DNA from: Closterium sp. NIES-65
Lineage: Eukaryota > Streptophyta > Zygnematophyceae > Desmidiales > Closteriaceae
DNA length: 64,000 nucleotides
Assembly: GCA_948144175.1 (NCBI GenBank)
Contig: CANXME010002317.1
Location: 62,001-126,000, forward strand
Direction: 5' to 3'
The notes beneath the pieces are model-generated. The model was given only the letters and a program-made list of their open reading frames with translations, had not been told where the DNA came from and did not search any database. The translations under genes and the position numbers were made by a program. Shown here piece by piece: positions 9,147 through 18,903 of the stretch (its first letter is position 1; each line of letters begins with the position of its first letter).

Positions 9147-9561
9147 GGGTTTACACGCGAGGTCTTCAACCGCTTAGTTCCGGCCTTTAAAAACTGCGGG
9201 GGCAACGACGAAAGCGCCGATACGGGTATGTAAAACTAGTTCCGCGCAATTTGTCTAAGTCCCACTCGATTCGGTTTTCGATCACCCCTCAGATTTACTG
9301 GTGGAAAGGTTGGAGTTTCGACCGTTCGATCGAGTTTCATCTCAACGGCCCAGAGAATTTCGCCCCAAAAAGTTGGAATTTGGAGCGTCAGATCGATTTT
9401 CTCCTCAACGGCCAAGATCGGACGCGAATTTCGCCTATGGGAGATTTACGCAACCTACAGAATTCGCGCTCGTCGATTCTACAGTCAATTTGACTCGCAG
9501 TAAGTCGACCAGCACCTAGAATTCGATTATTTTCGTCCCGCATCTTCCTGTAAATCGCCAA

Positions 9562-10926
9562 ATGGAGGGAAAAGGAGATATTTCAGTACAGAAAATCGCG
9601 GAGTTACGTGCTGAGCATAAGCAAATACGTGCAGCGCTCCCACGACTCGAAAAACTCCTTAAGAACCTGTCGGCAACCGCCATAGCAGCAGCGACAACAG
9701 TAGCAGCAACAGCAGCGGCAACACCGACAATTCTACATGCGACAACGGCAGCAGCTATAGTTAACCTCGAAGCAGTGAAGCTGAGGCTACCGGAGGCGTT
9801 CGATCCTACAGTAAAAAGGAACGACGTTCGTCGATTTGTAGCTGAACTCGAAATTTACTTCGAAGCCGTTAGATGCACGACCCCGACAAAAGACGCAATG
9901 CGCATACGGCTCGCAGCAACACTGTTACGAGGCCCAGCTCTAGAGTGGATCAACAACAGAATAGTCCAAGGCGAGGGGACGTGGGCGCAGGTTCCAGCAG
10001 CACTGATCAAACAGTTTGACACGTTGAACAGTAGGTACTACGGAACACGACGCAATAAGCCAACTAGTGGTATGGGGTGATTGGCACCACCCACGACTGC
10101 CGACCCGATGGAGAACGACGAGGGCGATGTGGAGCAGCGGCTAGCAAATAATGAGACGTGCAAAGTTTGCGGCGCTACAGGACATCGTATCTTGGCGTGT
10201 TGGAAAATGAAGAGAAGGTGTGCGGAGCTGAAGGACAAGAACAGTGCGGCACCCCCGAAGCAGAAAACGGACAACGTGGCAACTTCGGAGAGGGCGAAAA
10301 AAGGAGAATATGGTGGCGCAAATTTAAAACGTCACGACCAGCCGGCACCAGGGGAAATCGCCGAGACTAATGGAGGATCCGCGAAACGAGACCCTGCACC
10401 GACCGGGAAACTCCAACCGTATACCCCGACAAGTAAGAATATTACTTCTCGTGGGTTTCAAGCCTTTATTAAGGGAGAGTCAGAAATTAAACCGGTACCG
10501 GGTATTATGGGGACCCTACTCCAGAGCGCTAATACGGGTCGAGCGTTCCGAGGAGTTAATATTCTCTCCAAGCAGCACTGTTTAAAGGCTCCTTGTTCCC
10601 CACAGATGAAGCCTACACAGCTGCAAAGGCTTAGTGGAAGGTTCCAGGCCCAAGGGAAGCCGAATCGGCCTCGAATAAATCCTTCTAACCTTTCTCAGTT
10701 GAAAACTGATACTGAAGCTGCATCTTTGAGCGCAGGACCTAGGGATAACATATTCGACGTACCCTACGATCCTATAAGCGATACCATCTACGGATACTCG
10801 GAGCAGCAGCAACCACTAGTACTCGAGGTGATCTGCAACGGGCGTCGCCTCCAGGCCCTGGTGGACAGTGGTACGTCCCACTCGGTGTGCGACCGCGGGA
10901 CGTTGGAGAAAATTGGAGAATCCTAA
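9562..10926 (+). pseudogene. Gypsy gag and start of protease
   Basis: The capsid part (9562-10080) has an Ala/Thr-rich N-terminus and a retrotransposon gag region (LRLPEAFDP..., LLRGPALEWIN). A TGA at 10078 interrupts it, after which the same frame continues into a nucleocapsid with a CX2CX4HX4C zinc knuckle (CKVCGATGHRILAC, 10159-10200) and the protease active site LVDSGTSHS (DSG at 10864-10872). A TAA at 10924 ends it. The TGA could be a readthrough signal between capsid and nucleocapsid, but with two further stops decay is more likely. Confidence 0.85.
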
Positions 10927-12774
10927 GAAGAAACCCAGTTTACAGCAACGATGGTGGACGGTACGAAGCTTCCCATCCACGGAAAGTCAACACTGCAGCT
11001 GCAGATAGGGGCGTTGAGGTGGAAGCCGACGTTGCCGATCACGAACATCAAGGGATTAGATTTTATCTTGGGGCAAGATTTCCTGAAGCAGCTCAACCCC
11101 GAGATCGATTGGGTCAACAGCAAGGTGTGCATCTACAACAACGGGAAACGAGTGGAGCTGCGAAGCTAGACAGATACAGGGAGCGTTCCTGAAACGACAC
11201 TGGCACGGTTCGAACGGACAGTGAACGAGAGTAACACGGGTTACTTAGCACTGGTTATAGCAGCAGCAGAGGAGGAGGTCTTGGAGCAGTACAAGGATAT
11301 AATGCCCGACGACCTACCCACAGGCGTATCTCCAGCACGCACCCACGAGCACGAGATCGTGGAGGAACCAGGTGCGAAACCCGTCTCACGTGCACCATAC
11401 CGACTGAGTCCAACTGAACTGACTAGATATGAAAAACAGATAGAGTATCTACTAGACAGACAACTGATCCGCCCATCCACCTCTCCCTATGGTGCACCAG
11501 TTCTCTTCACTCCAAAGCCAGACGGTAGTTTACGGATGTGCATCGACTACCGCGCACTGAACAAACAGACAGTCAAAAACAAATATCCCATACCGCGCAT
11601 AGACGACCTACTCGATCAACTGCGTGGAGCACCCGTATTTTCGAAGCTGGACCTACGATCGGGCTATTGGCAGATCAAGATGGCAGACAACTCCGTCCAC
11701 AAGACAGCATTCCGTACCAGATACGGCTCCTACGAATACTTGGTGATGCCGTTCGGACTCTGCAACGCACCAGCAACGTTTCAGGCGGAGATGAATCACA
11801 TCTTACGACCCGTGCGGGACGAGTGCGTGGTGGTGTACCTGGACGACATTCTCATCTACTCCAAGAACATGAAGGAGCACGTGGAGCACCTGCGGAAGGT
11901 GTTCGAGATCCTGCGGAAAAACAAGTTCTACGTGAAGCTGACAAAGAGCGACTTCGCCCTGAAGAAGGTGCAGTTTCTCGGGCACATGGTGAGTGCCGAG
12001 GGCGTACACGTGGACCCACGGAAGATCAAAGCCGTCAAGAAGTGGAATGTACCAGAGAACGTGAAGGAATTACAGCAATTCCTAGGCTTCGCCAACTACT
12101 ACAAGAGGTTCGTGCCGCAGTACGCTAAGATAGCAGCGCCACTGCCCGACCTACTGAAAAAGGATACGCCCTACAAATGGGATACCCTTCATCAGCAAGC
12201 CATGGAGCAGCTACAGACAGCACTGACTATAGCGCCAGTACTCATCTTGCCGGATCCAGACAAGGACTACGTGGTGGAAACAGACGCTAGTGACCAAGCA
12301 GTCGGAGCAGTACTGATGCAGGATCACGGACGCGGTTTGCAGCCCATCGCCTACCTCAGTAAGAAGCTACACGGAGCAGAACTAAACTACCCCATTCACA
12401 ACAAGGCAGACGCGTTGAGCCGCCCCGGACATGTAGCACGCATCCAGCTCGAAGGGATGAACCCTCTGCTCAAGGGTCTATTCCAACATGGGTACTCCGT
12501 GGACGCAGAGATTGCTACTAGCACAGACCAAGAAGCTATTACAGTGGGAGAAAGACTTAGCTGTAAGGAAGGGTTCAGGAAAGATTTGGGTACCGAATTA
12601 CGCCCCGCTACGGCAGATCCTATTGGAGGAGTTTCACGACGTACCTTACGCGGGACATTTCGGGAGCAACAAGACGTTAGCAGGGATAGCGAAGTATTAC
12701 TACTGGCCCGGGATGGCAGCAGACGTGCAGCAGTTCGTCACCTCTTGCGACACGTGCCAGCAGATGAAGAGTAG
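10927..12774 (+). pseudogene. Gypsy protease C-terminus, reverse transcriptase and RNase H remnant
   Basis: The frame of gag continues. Protease ends with IKGLDFILGQDFL. A TAG at 11167 precedes a long open stretch (from 11221) with all reverse transcriptase blocks: [56 protein letters not shown] (YLDD at 11836-11847) and [11 protein letters not shown]. RNase H starts (ETDASD..AVL) but at about 12400 PIHNK runs straight into ADALSR, skipping roughly 80-90 residues expected between them. A frameshift near 12500 then makes the remaining translation meaningless. Confidence 0.88.
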
Positions 12775-13160
12775 CAAGCAGAAAAAAGCAGGTTTACTTC
12801 AGCCTCTACCCGTACCAGAGCAGCCATGGCAGGTCGTTAGCCTCGACTTCATCACAGGACTTCCTTCGACCTCACAGGGGACATGATTCCATCCTCGTGG
12901 TGATCGATAAGTTCTCCAAAATGGGTCACTTCATACCGACCAACGCCACAGCTACATCTGAAGCAACTGCTCGACTCTCCTTCGACCGCATCATCACCAT
13001 CCACGGTATCCCCGCTACACTCATCTCAGACAGAGACCCCAAATTCACGAGTAAGTTCTGGAAGGAGCTCATGGGACTGTTGGGGACAAAGCTTGCAATG
13101 TCTTCAGCATACCACCCCCAGACTGACGGACAGACAGAGCTGACTCAATCAAGTGGTTGA
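12488..13160 (+). pseudogene. Gypsy integrase, zinc finger and catalytic core
   Basis: Two frames together give the integrase. The first (12488-12886) has the HHCC finger ([10 protein letters not shown]...CDTCQQMK) and the first catalytic Asp (SLDFITGLP, 12845). After a frameshift near 12886 the second frame (12897-13160) holds the second Asp (LISDRDPKF, 13028) and the Glu (HPQTDGQTE, 13137). All three catalytic residues survive, but the protein cannot be made in one piece. Confidence 0.87.
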
Positions 13161-13908
13161 ACAGTTACTGCACACAGCTTGCAAGGACGACGTCAGCCAC
13201 TGGGACACACAGTTACCGACCCTAGAGTTCGCTTACAACAACGCATCACATACGGCCACAGGAAAAACTCCTTTCTTCCTGTGTTACGGACGGGAACCAC
13301 TCACACCACAGCAGCCAACCACACCGGCATACGTCCAAGCCGCACATGAATTCGTCACCACCATGCAGCAGCTATGGGAGAAGACTCAGCGACGTCTCAC
13401 CACGATGCAGAACTCTCAGAAGCAGTATGCCGATCGTCAGCGACGTGATCACTCAGTAGCAGTCAGAGATCAGGTGCTTCTTGACACGCGCAACTTGAAC
13501 CTGTCTCACCTCCCATCCAAACTCCGGCCTCGCTTCTGTGGTCCTTTTCTCGTTGAGGCACAGGTGACACCAGTTACATTCCGCTTGCGCTTACCAGATA
13601 CATGGAAGCTTCACAACGCTTTCCATGTCCAGCTACTGAAGCCCTACAAGGACCCCAACCAACAGTTCCAGGGACGGCAACTACCGCCACCACCACCTGT
13701 TCTCATACAGGATGAACCCGAGTACGAGATCGAGCGCGTTCTCACCCATCGGCGCCGCGGTGGCAAGACCCTCGAGTTCCTGATACGTTGGAAGGGATAC
13801 GACCCCACTGAGGACAGTTGGGTTGCAGAAGCTGATATGGGCAACTCACGTCGTGCTCTCAAGGACTATCTTGTCAAGCAGGGTGTATCTCACGCCACCC
13901 AGCTTTGA
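13153..13908 (+). CDS. Gypsy integrase C-terminus and chromodomain
   Basis: After another frameshift at about 13150, 251 codons run to TGA without a break. They contain the integrase end (WDTQLPTLEFAYNN, TPFFLCYGREP), the GPF/Y-like module (LRPRFCGPFLVEAQV, FHVQLLKPY) and a chromodomain (YEIERVLTHR...EFLIRWKGYDPTEDSW) at about residues 188-245. Chromodomains steer chromovirus integration toward modified heterochromatin; that is family knowledge. Confidence 0.88.
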   Translation: MVEQLLHTACKDDVSHWDTQLPTLEFAYNNASHTATGKTPFFLCYGREPLTPQQPTTPAYVQAAHEFVTTMQQLWEKTQRRLTTMQNSQKQYADRQRRDHSVAVRDQVLLDTRNLNLSHLPSKLRPRFCGPFLVEAQVTPVTFRLRLPDTWKLHNAFHVQLLKPYKDPNQQFQGRQLPPPPPVLIQDEPEYEIERVLTHRRRGGKTLEFLIRWKGYDPTEDSWVAEADMGNSRRALKDYLVKQGVSHATQL

Positions 13909-13916
13909 GGGGGGGA
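13905..13916 (+). promoter_or_regulatory. Gypsy polypurine tract
   Basis: A purine run (tgagggggggac) immediately precedes the 3' LTR. It primes plus-strand DNA synthesis in this class of element. Confidence 0.8.
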
Positions 13917-13918
13917 CG

Positions 13919-14291
13919 TGTGAGAGTACGACGGCTTATGCCAGCTATGCTTGCTTGCCCCTACTTTATCATGCTATTTCTAGCATAGGATAATCATATG
14001 CATGCATGAATTGCTTGATTTCCTAGGCTAGGTGCTTTCCTATATTTTATTATAGTTATAGCACCGAGCTAGGTTGCGTGCACCGAATTCTGGCTTTTCG
14101 GTTGCCACCGAATTGCCTTCTACCGAATTCGGTAAGGATCTGTTCGGGACGCTTCGCGACCCGCGGAACCTTCGCGTAACACCTGGTTACGGGGCCTTGT
14201 GTCGAGCCTATATATAGCCTCGTGTTGTACCCAGGTGATCATTCAATTCAATTTGAATCATCTTTTCTGAGCTCGATCCCAGATCCTCACA
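13919..14291 (+). repeat. Gypsy 3' LTR
   Basis: It is 373 bp, the same length as the 5' LTR. The five differences I find are one c/t in the first 50 bases, two substitutions near 14039-14047 and two near 14221-14224. The TATA box lies at 14209-14216. It is followed by ttcat, the target duplication. Confidence 0.92.
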
Positions 14292-14296
14292 TTCAT

Positions 14297-14473
14297 AGCG
14301 CGTACAATGTTGTGCCGAAGCGCACAATGCGCGAGTACCTGCATACGCTTCAAGCAAAAATTGCGAAAGCAAACAAATTTACGAACATTCCATTCACACC
14401 CAAATGCATTCGCACATGCATACTCGTACAAACAGACGACAGGATAACGTGCAATGTCAATTTGCACCCAACA
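14297..14473 (-). mobile_element. Copia family A LTR, remainder right of the Gypsy insertion
   Basis: This completes the LTR begun at 8343: it resumes exactly where the left part stopped and runs to the LTR's TGTTGGGTGC end at 14473. Family-A coding sequence in the opposite orientation starts at the next base. Confidence 0.87.
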
Positions 14474-15298
14474 GATTCCAGCAGCGCAAAGTTGCAACTC
14501 CCGTGCCAGCAGAATTCAAACATGTGAAAGCTTGCAGATGATGAAGGGGTTGAAGCCGAAGAGCAAGCAGCAATTTCAGTCCTTCGTAGGCGGCCTCTAG
14601 TATGCAGCAGTTCACACAAGGCTCGACATCTTTTTCTCGGCTGGGCAGCTGGCTAGGGTGGTGCATAATCCGTCAGAGGAGCAGGTGGATGTAGCTGAGC
14701 GTGTGGTCAAGTATCTGAACTCTCACCTGAAGCATTGGAGTTCAATACTCCGCATCTGCACACGTGAAGCAGATAGGGGTTGAGGTGCTGAAAGAGAAAT
14801 AGGAGAGGCTTGGAGAATGGCAAGCTCTTTCTCACTTGCTTTACCGATGCTACGTGGGCCTCTGAGAAAGAGGATTCCTCATATGTGGGAGGATACATCT
14901 GCGTAGTTGAGGGAGCACCTGTTAGTTGGAGGTCAAAGAATCAGACGCAGATCCGCACTTTCTTCCATAGAATCAGAGTACATGGCGATGTCCATGGGAT
15001 GAAGGACGTGATTTGGCTGAGGAGGCTGTTAGAGGAGATTGGCCAGGAGCAGAAGGTTGCTACGCCGCTGTTTTGTGATAGCAAGGGAGCTCTTGGGATG
15101 GCCAGGAACTCTGTGCTTCGTAAGCTGAACAAGCACATGCGTATCAACTGGCACTAGCTATGTAAGGAGTTGAAGAGGGGGGCGGTGAATTCAATTTACA
15201 TCAAAACTCACCAGCAGCCAGCAGACTTCCTCACCAAGAGACTTGCGGATCAGCCTCATTGGCGTTGTGTGCGCATGAGTGGAATGAGCATGAACTAG
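14474..15298 (+). pseudogene. Copia family A: end of reverse transcriptase and RNase H
   Basis: The sequence matches the pol 3' part of the copy at 60940-61765, with stops and shifts. The reading from 14810 gives the RNase H motifs CFTDATWASE and SYVGGYICVV, and CDSKGALGMARN further on. It ends MSGMSMN before TAG at 15296. It begins abruptly at the LTR edge at 14473, so the rest of pol is missing. Confidence 0.85.
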
Positions 15299-15340
15299 CA
15301 TGGAATGATGGGGATGCAGCTGGCAGGCTGAAAGGGAGTG

Positions 15341-16432
15341 TGTTGTGTGCAAATTCACATTGCACAACATCCTGCCGTCTGTTTGTGCGAGTATGCGTGT
15401 GCGAATGCATTTGGGTATGGATCGAATGTTTGTGTGTTTGTTTGCCTTCGAAATTTTTGCTTGATACATTTGCAGGTACTCGCGCAATATGCGCTTCGGA
15501 CAACATTGTACGCGCTATGAACGGTGCAAGCAGAAAGGACAAGCTCGCTAAGGAACCCAAGATGGAAGCTTTGCCGGTTCGGTTGAATTGATTATGCAGA
15601 TTCAGTTCTATCCAACTCAAAATTGTACTGTTTTGTTTGGTTGACTGTAGTGTAGCAGGGCAGGCACTATAGAGGTACAATTTAGGTAAAGGAGGGATGT
15701 TGTTTGTCTGTATCTGCTTGCTACAGGGCCAGGGGAAACCGGCGGAACCAGCATTTGGCTGGTTGAGCAAAGACATAACAGGTTCTGTTTTTAGGACCTG
15801 AACCTGGTTGTTGTTTTCTCATGTTGGAAAATCAGCACCAGAGGTTGTTTACCAACCTACCACCTGCTGTTTTGTCCAGCCACGTTGGTTCTGTTGCTTG
15901 GAGTTATTTCGGATCATCCCTGGTTGCTCTCAGGTTTATTCCCAAGGTCCTTGCTAGCTAGAACTATTTATTTCTTCTCTGTTTGTACCTGCATATAGTC
16001 AATTTGATTCAAGCAAATTCCTCCCTTCCTGGAATTTCGTTTCTATGCGGTGCGACGCCGGAATGCTACCTGAGTCCGCGCTTGTACGCCAGCACTCCAA
16101 CACTAGGCAAACGCTGTCCGAGCCATAACTTCGTAATGGAGAAACATTTTGCGAGGCAACTTCGTTCATTTAAAAGCTCTTGGAGCGAGCTTCGATTAGG
16201 AAATTCTCAGCTGAATCCAATTGATGGTCTGCACGATACGCTGCGCGACGTTCAAGGTACTCTTGCTGTTTTGACTAAGTCTCTCTTGATCCCTCTCTCT
16301 ACAAACTCGGACGCGAGGATAGGGGCTGGTCTTGTACCATGCACCCAAGGATCCTTGGAGGTGACTCCTAGGAGAGGTTTTAAATTTGATAAATTCTCAA
16401 TAGCTTGAGTTGATTAGGCCCTTATACCAACA
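15341..16432 (+). mobile_element. Copia family A LTR, 3' LTR of the preceding fragment
   Basis: A complete LTR of 1,092 bp from TGTTGTG to CCAACA follows a purine-rich stretch (ctgaaagggagtg). In order it fits as the 3' LTR of the fragment on its left. To its right, family-A sequence on the minus strand begins at once. No target duplication could be paired. Confidence 0.85.
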
Positions 16433-18561
16433 GAACCAGCAATGCCTCCTTTGTCCCAAGCTGCTGCTCTGCTACATCAGCTCCTGCAGTCAGCTTCTTA
16501 GTAGCCATACGGGTACTTCCTGGCTTGGAGACGGGTGTCTCCCATCCCCTCATAACAACACCCTTCAGCTTCTTAGTTTTCCCCTGCTGCTGCTCTCCTC
16601 CCTCGGATCCAGCAGCTCCACTAATACTACCGCTAGTCTCCATACCATTGTTTTCACCATCAGGTGCCTCCTGCACCTTCTCTCCATCACCACCTTCTGC
16701 ATCTGCCTCCTCTCTCTCCTCCCACACACTAAGAGTCAGGTCCAGCTGCATGGTGATCTGCTCTATCTGCTGGGACACCCTGGCCTCCGGCTGTTTCTCC
16801 CAGCTCCCATACATCATGCCCTCAACAAACTTCACATCCCTGCTGTCAAATATCACACCCTTGGAAGGTTCCCACAGCAGCCATCCCTTGCTCTCAGCAG
16901 CCAGCCCCAAATGCACACACTAGATTGCACTCGCCTCCAACTTAGTGCGGTAGGTCTTAGGGACTTAGGGCGACTGCCATAGAACCGAACACCCTCAGCA
17001 TGTCCACCGGCGGCTTCATCCCAAGCCACCTCTCCAACGGCACCCAGGAGTCATCCCCAACCTTTGTGAGTACCCTCTTCTTAGCGACAGTAGCGTGTCA
17101 AACAACATGGGGCCACATCAAGTTGCCCAACTGAGATTCTATAAGCAGCGCCCTAGCTGTCTCCAGAATTGTCCGGTTCGCCCATTTTGCTACACCGTTA
17201 GACTGTGGGGTGTAAGCCGTGGTAAGCTCCCTCTGGATGCCCTGCTTCTTGAGCGAGGCGTCTCCTTGCTCCCCCTTCTTCTCCGCACTGCCGTTGCTCT
17301 TCGGGTTGTTGTCGGACGAATCGGCGACCATGTTCGCGCCGTTTTTCTGGTTCCTCCGCCCGCCGCCATTCTGGTGACGTTTCTGGGGGGGTCCATTCAT
17401 CGGGTTTCTTATAGCACAAAAACCAGGGTTGCCCCTCCTTCTCACAATACCAGCAACTCCCTTTCATTTTGCCACCAGCACCCGAGTTGCCCCCACGTCC
17501 AGATTTCGCACCGCGACCCCAACCGGTCCCTTCTTGTTGGTCGTAGGACTCGTCGTCCTTCTTTGCACCGCGTCCAGCACCACCGAAGCCACGTCCTTTG
17601 CCACGTTGGCTCCCTTGCATCCTGTAGCCGCTGCTTCCGTCTTCTCCACCTCTCAGTTGGTGGCGACGAAAGTCCTCCTCTAGAATCTTTGTCCGCACCC
17701 ACTCGAGTGTCCACGAGCTCTGGTTTTGCGGCAGGCTCAATCCGCTCGTGAATTGAAGTCACGATTCCGGCAGCAGCGAGAGCATCTTCAAGCACTTGGT
17801 CTGCTTTGTCAGAATTTTATTGTTCTCTCTCCTGCAGTGGGGTACTCTATAGCGAGTACAACCCCTTAGGGTTTCCTATATGTATCCTGCTGCTTTCTAG
17901 TCAACCCTCTCCTTTGTCTAAACTTCGCTTGCCTAGCTATGGCTCCTCATTATACCCACTACTTCAACATGCTTCAGGTAGGTGATTCTCGCGGTCGCCA
18001 ACTTCGCGTAGAAGTCGCGCATCTTGTCTACGACAGGTTGCACCACCTCTCCCTTGCTCAAGCGCAACGCAGACAGCTCCCTCTCCAGCATCAACGTTGG
18101 AACAACGGAGGTCAGGACGTGCAGCTCCTTTAATATGGTCCACGCTTTCGGACCACACTCAACCTATGGCAGCAGGTGAATAACGTGGTGACGCTGGTTC
18201 AGCTCCAAACTCTGCGACATCAAATAGTAGCCAGCCGAGGAGCGCTCGTCCCAATCTTCCTACATCGTGGGGTGACTCGGCCTAGGCTCCTCCTCAATCA
18301 TTAGTTTCAGCAATCCAATCTGACATAAATATAGTTGCACTTTTCCAGGCCCAATCATCATAGCCCTCACCATTGAACTTCTCGACGGTGAAGTTTTTCA
18401 GCACCTCCTTGACCAACGAGCCCTGGTTTGTTCGCGCTCCCCTTGGCGCTGAAACACCAGAATCTTGGCTGCCACTATGATCTGGGGCTGAAGATTCACT
18501 AGCTCCCATCGAGGTGTTGCCCACCATAGCTACCTATAACGAGGATCACTATAACGCAGCT
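16433..18561 (-). pseudogene. Copia family A, minus strand: gag fused by deletion to integrase
   Basis: Read from the right, gag starts at about 18527 (MVGNTSMG) and runs with shifts and stops to the knuckle region near 17450. Near 17245, after GEQGDAS, it joins integrase at LKKQGIQRELTTAYTPQ, so protease and both catalytic Asp residues of integrase are deleted. The integrase C-terminus and the Gly/Glu-rich linker follow, ending near 16433 before reverse transcriptase. The gag leader at 18541-18561 is cut by a family-B LTR before its primer site. Confidence 0.82.
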
Positions 18562-18693
18562 TGACGAGAAGTGAGAATGGAATGAATGAACTATGAAACA
18601 GTTGGGTAAAAGTACTAACCCTAATTGGGTTCTTCCCCTTATGGGCTACCCGACTACAGCCTATACAAATGTATAAGCTATATTGTTCTGACA
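18562..18693 (-). repeat. Copia family B 3' LTR
   Basis: It is 132 bp, beginning TGTCAGAAC at 18693 and ending at 18562 (minus strand). The tract cctatgggggtg precedes it on the minus strand. It interrupts the leader of the neighbouring family-A fragment. Confidence 0.85.
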
Positions 18694-18903
18694 CACCCCC
18701 ATAGGCAAAGTCGGGGAGAACAAGTGGTCACAAGACCAGTCAAGTAAAGCAAAGCAAAGCAAAGCAAACTCAGGGTGGATCACAAAGTCACCACACACTC
18801 TGAGCACAAGAGTAAAGCCACAAGGCCAGTTTATATGCAAGGTCATATATATAAAGGTAAAACAAGCAAGGGCAGGTATAGAAAGAATACAGTACAAACA
18901 AGA

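Larger units (their letters stand above)
8759..14291 (+). mobile_element. Ty3/Gypsy chromovirus, full length with target duplication, defective
   Basis: Two 373-bp LTRs bound a 5.5-kb element that carries gag, protease, reverse transcriptase, RNase H (mostly deleted), integrase and chromodomain in that order, as in chromoviruses. The target duplication ttcat is perfect (8754-8758 and 14292-14296). The LTRs differ at only five positions by my count (about 98.7% identity), so the insertion is young. Yet the gag-pol frame has three stops (10078 TGA, 10924 TAA, 11167 TAG), an RNase H deletion and at least three frameshifts. It inserted into a family-A LTR. Confidence 0.93.
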
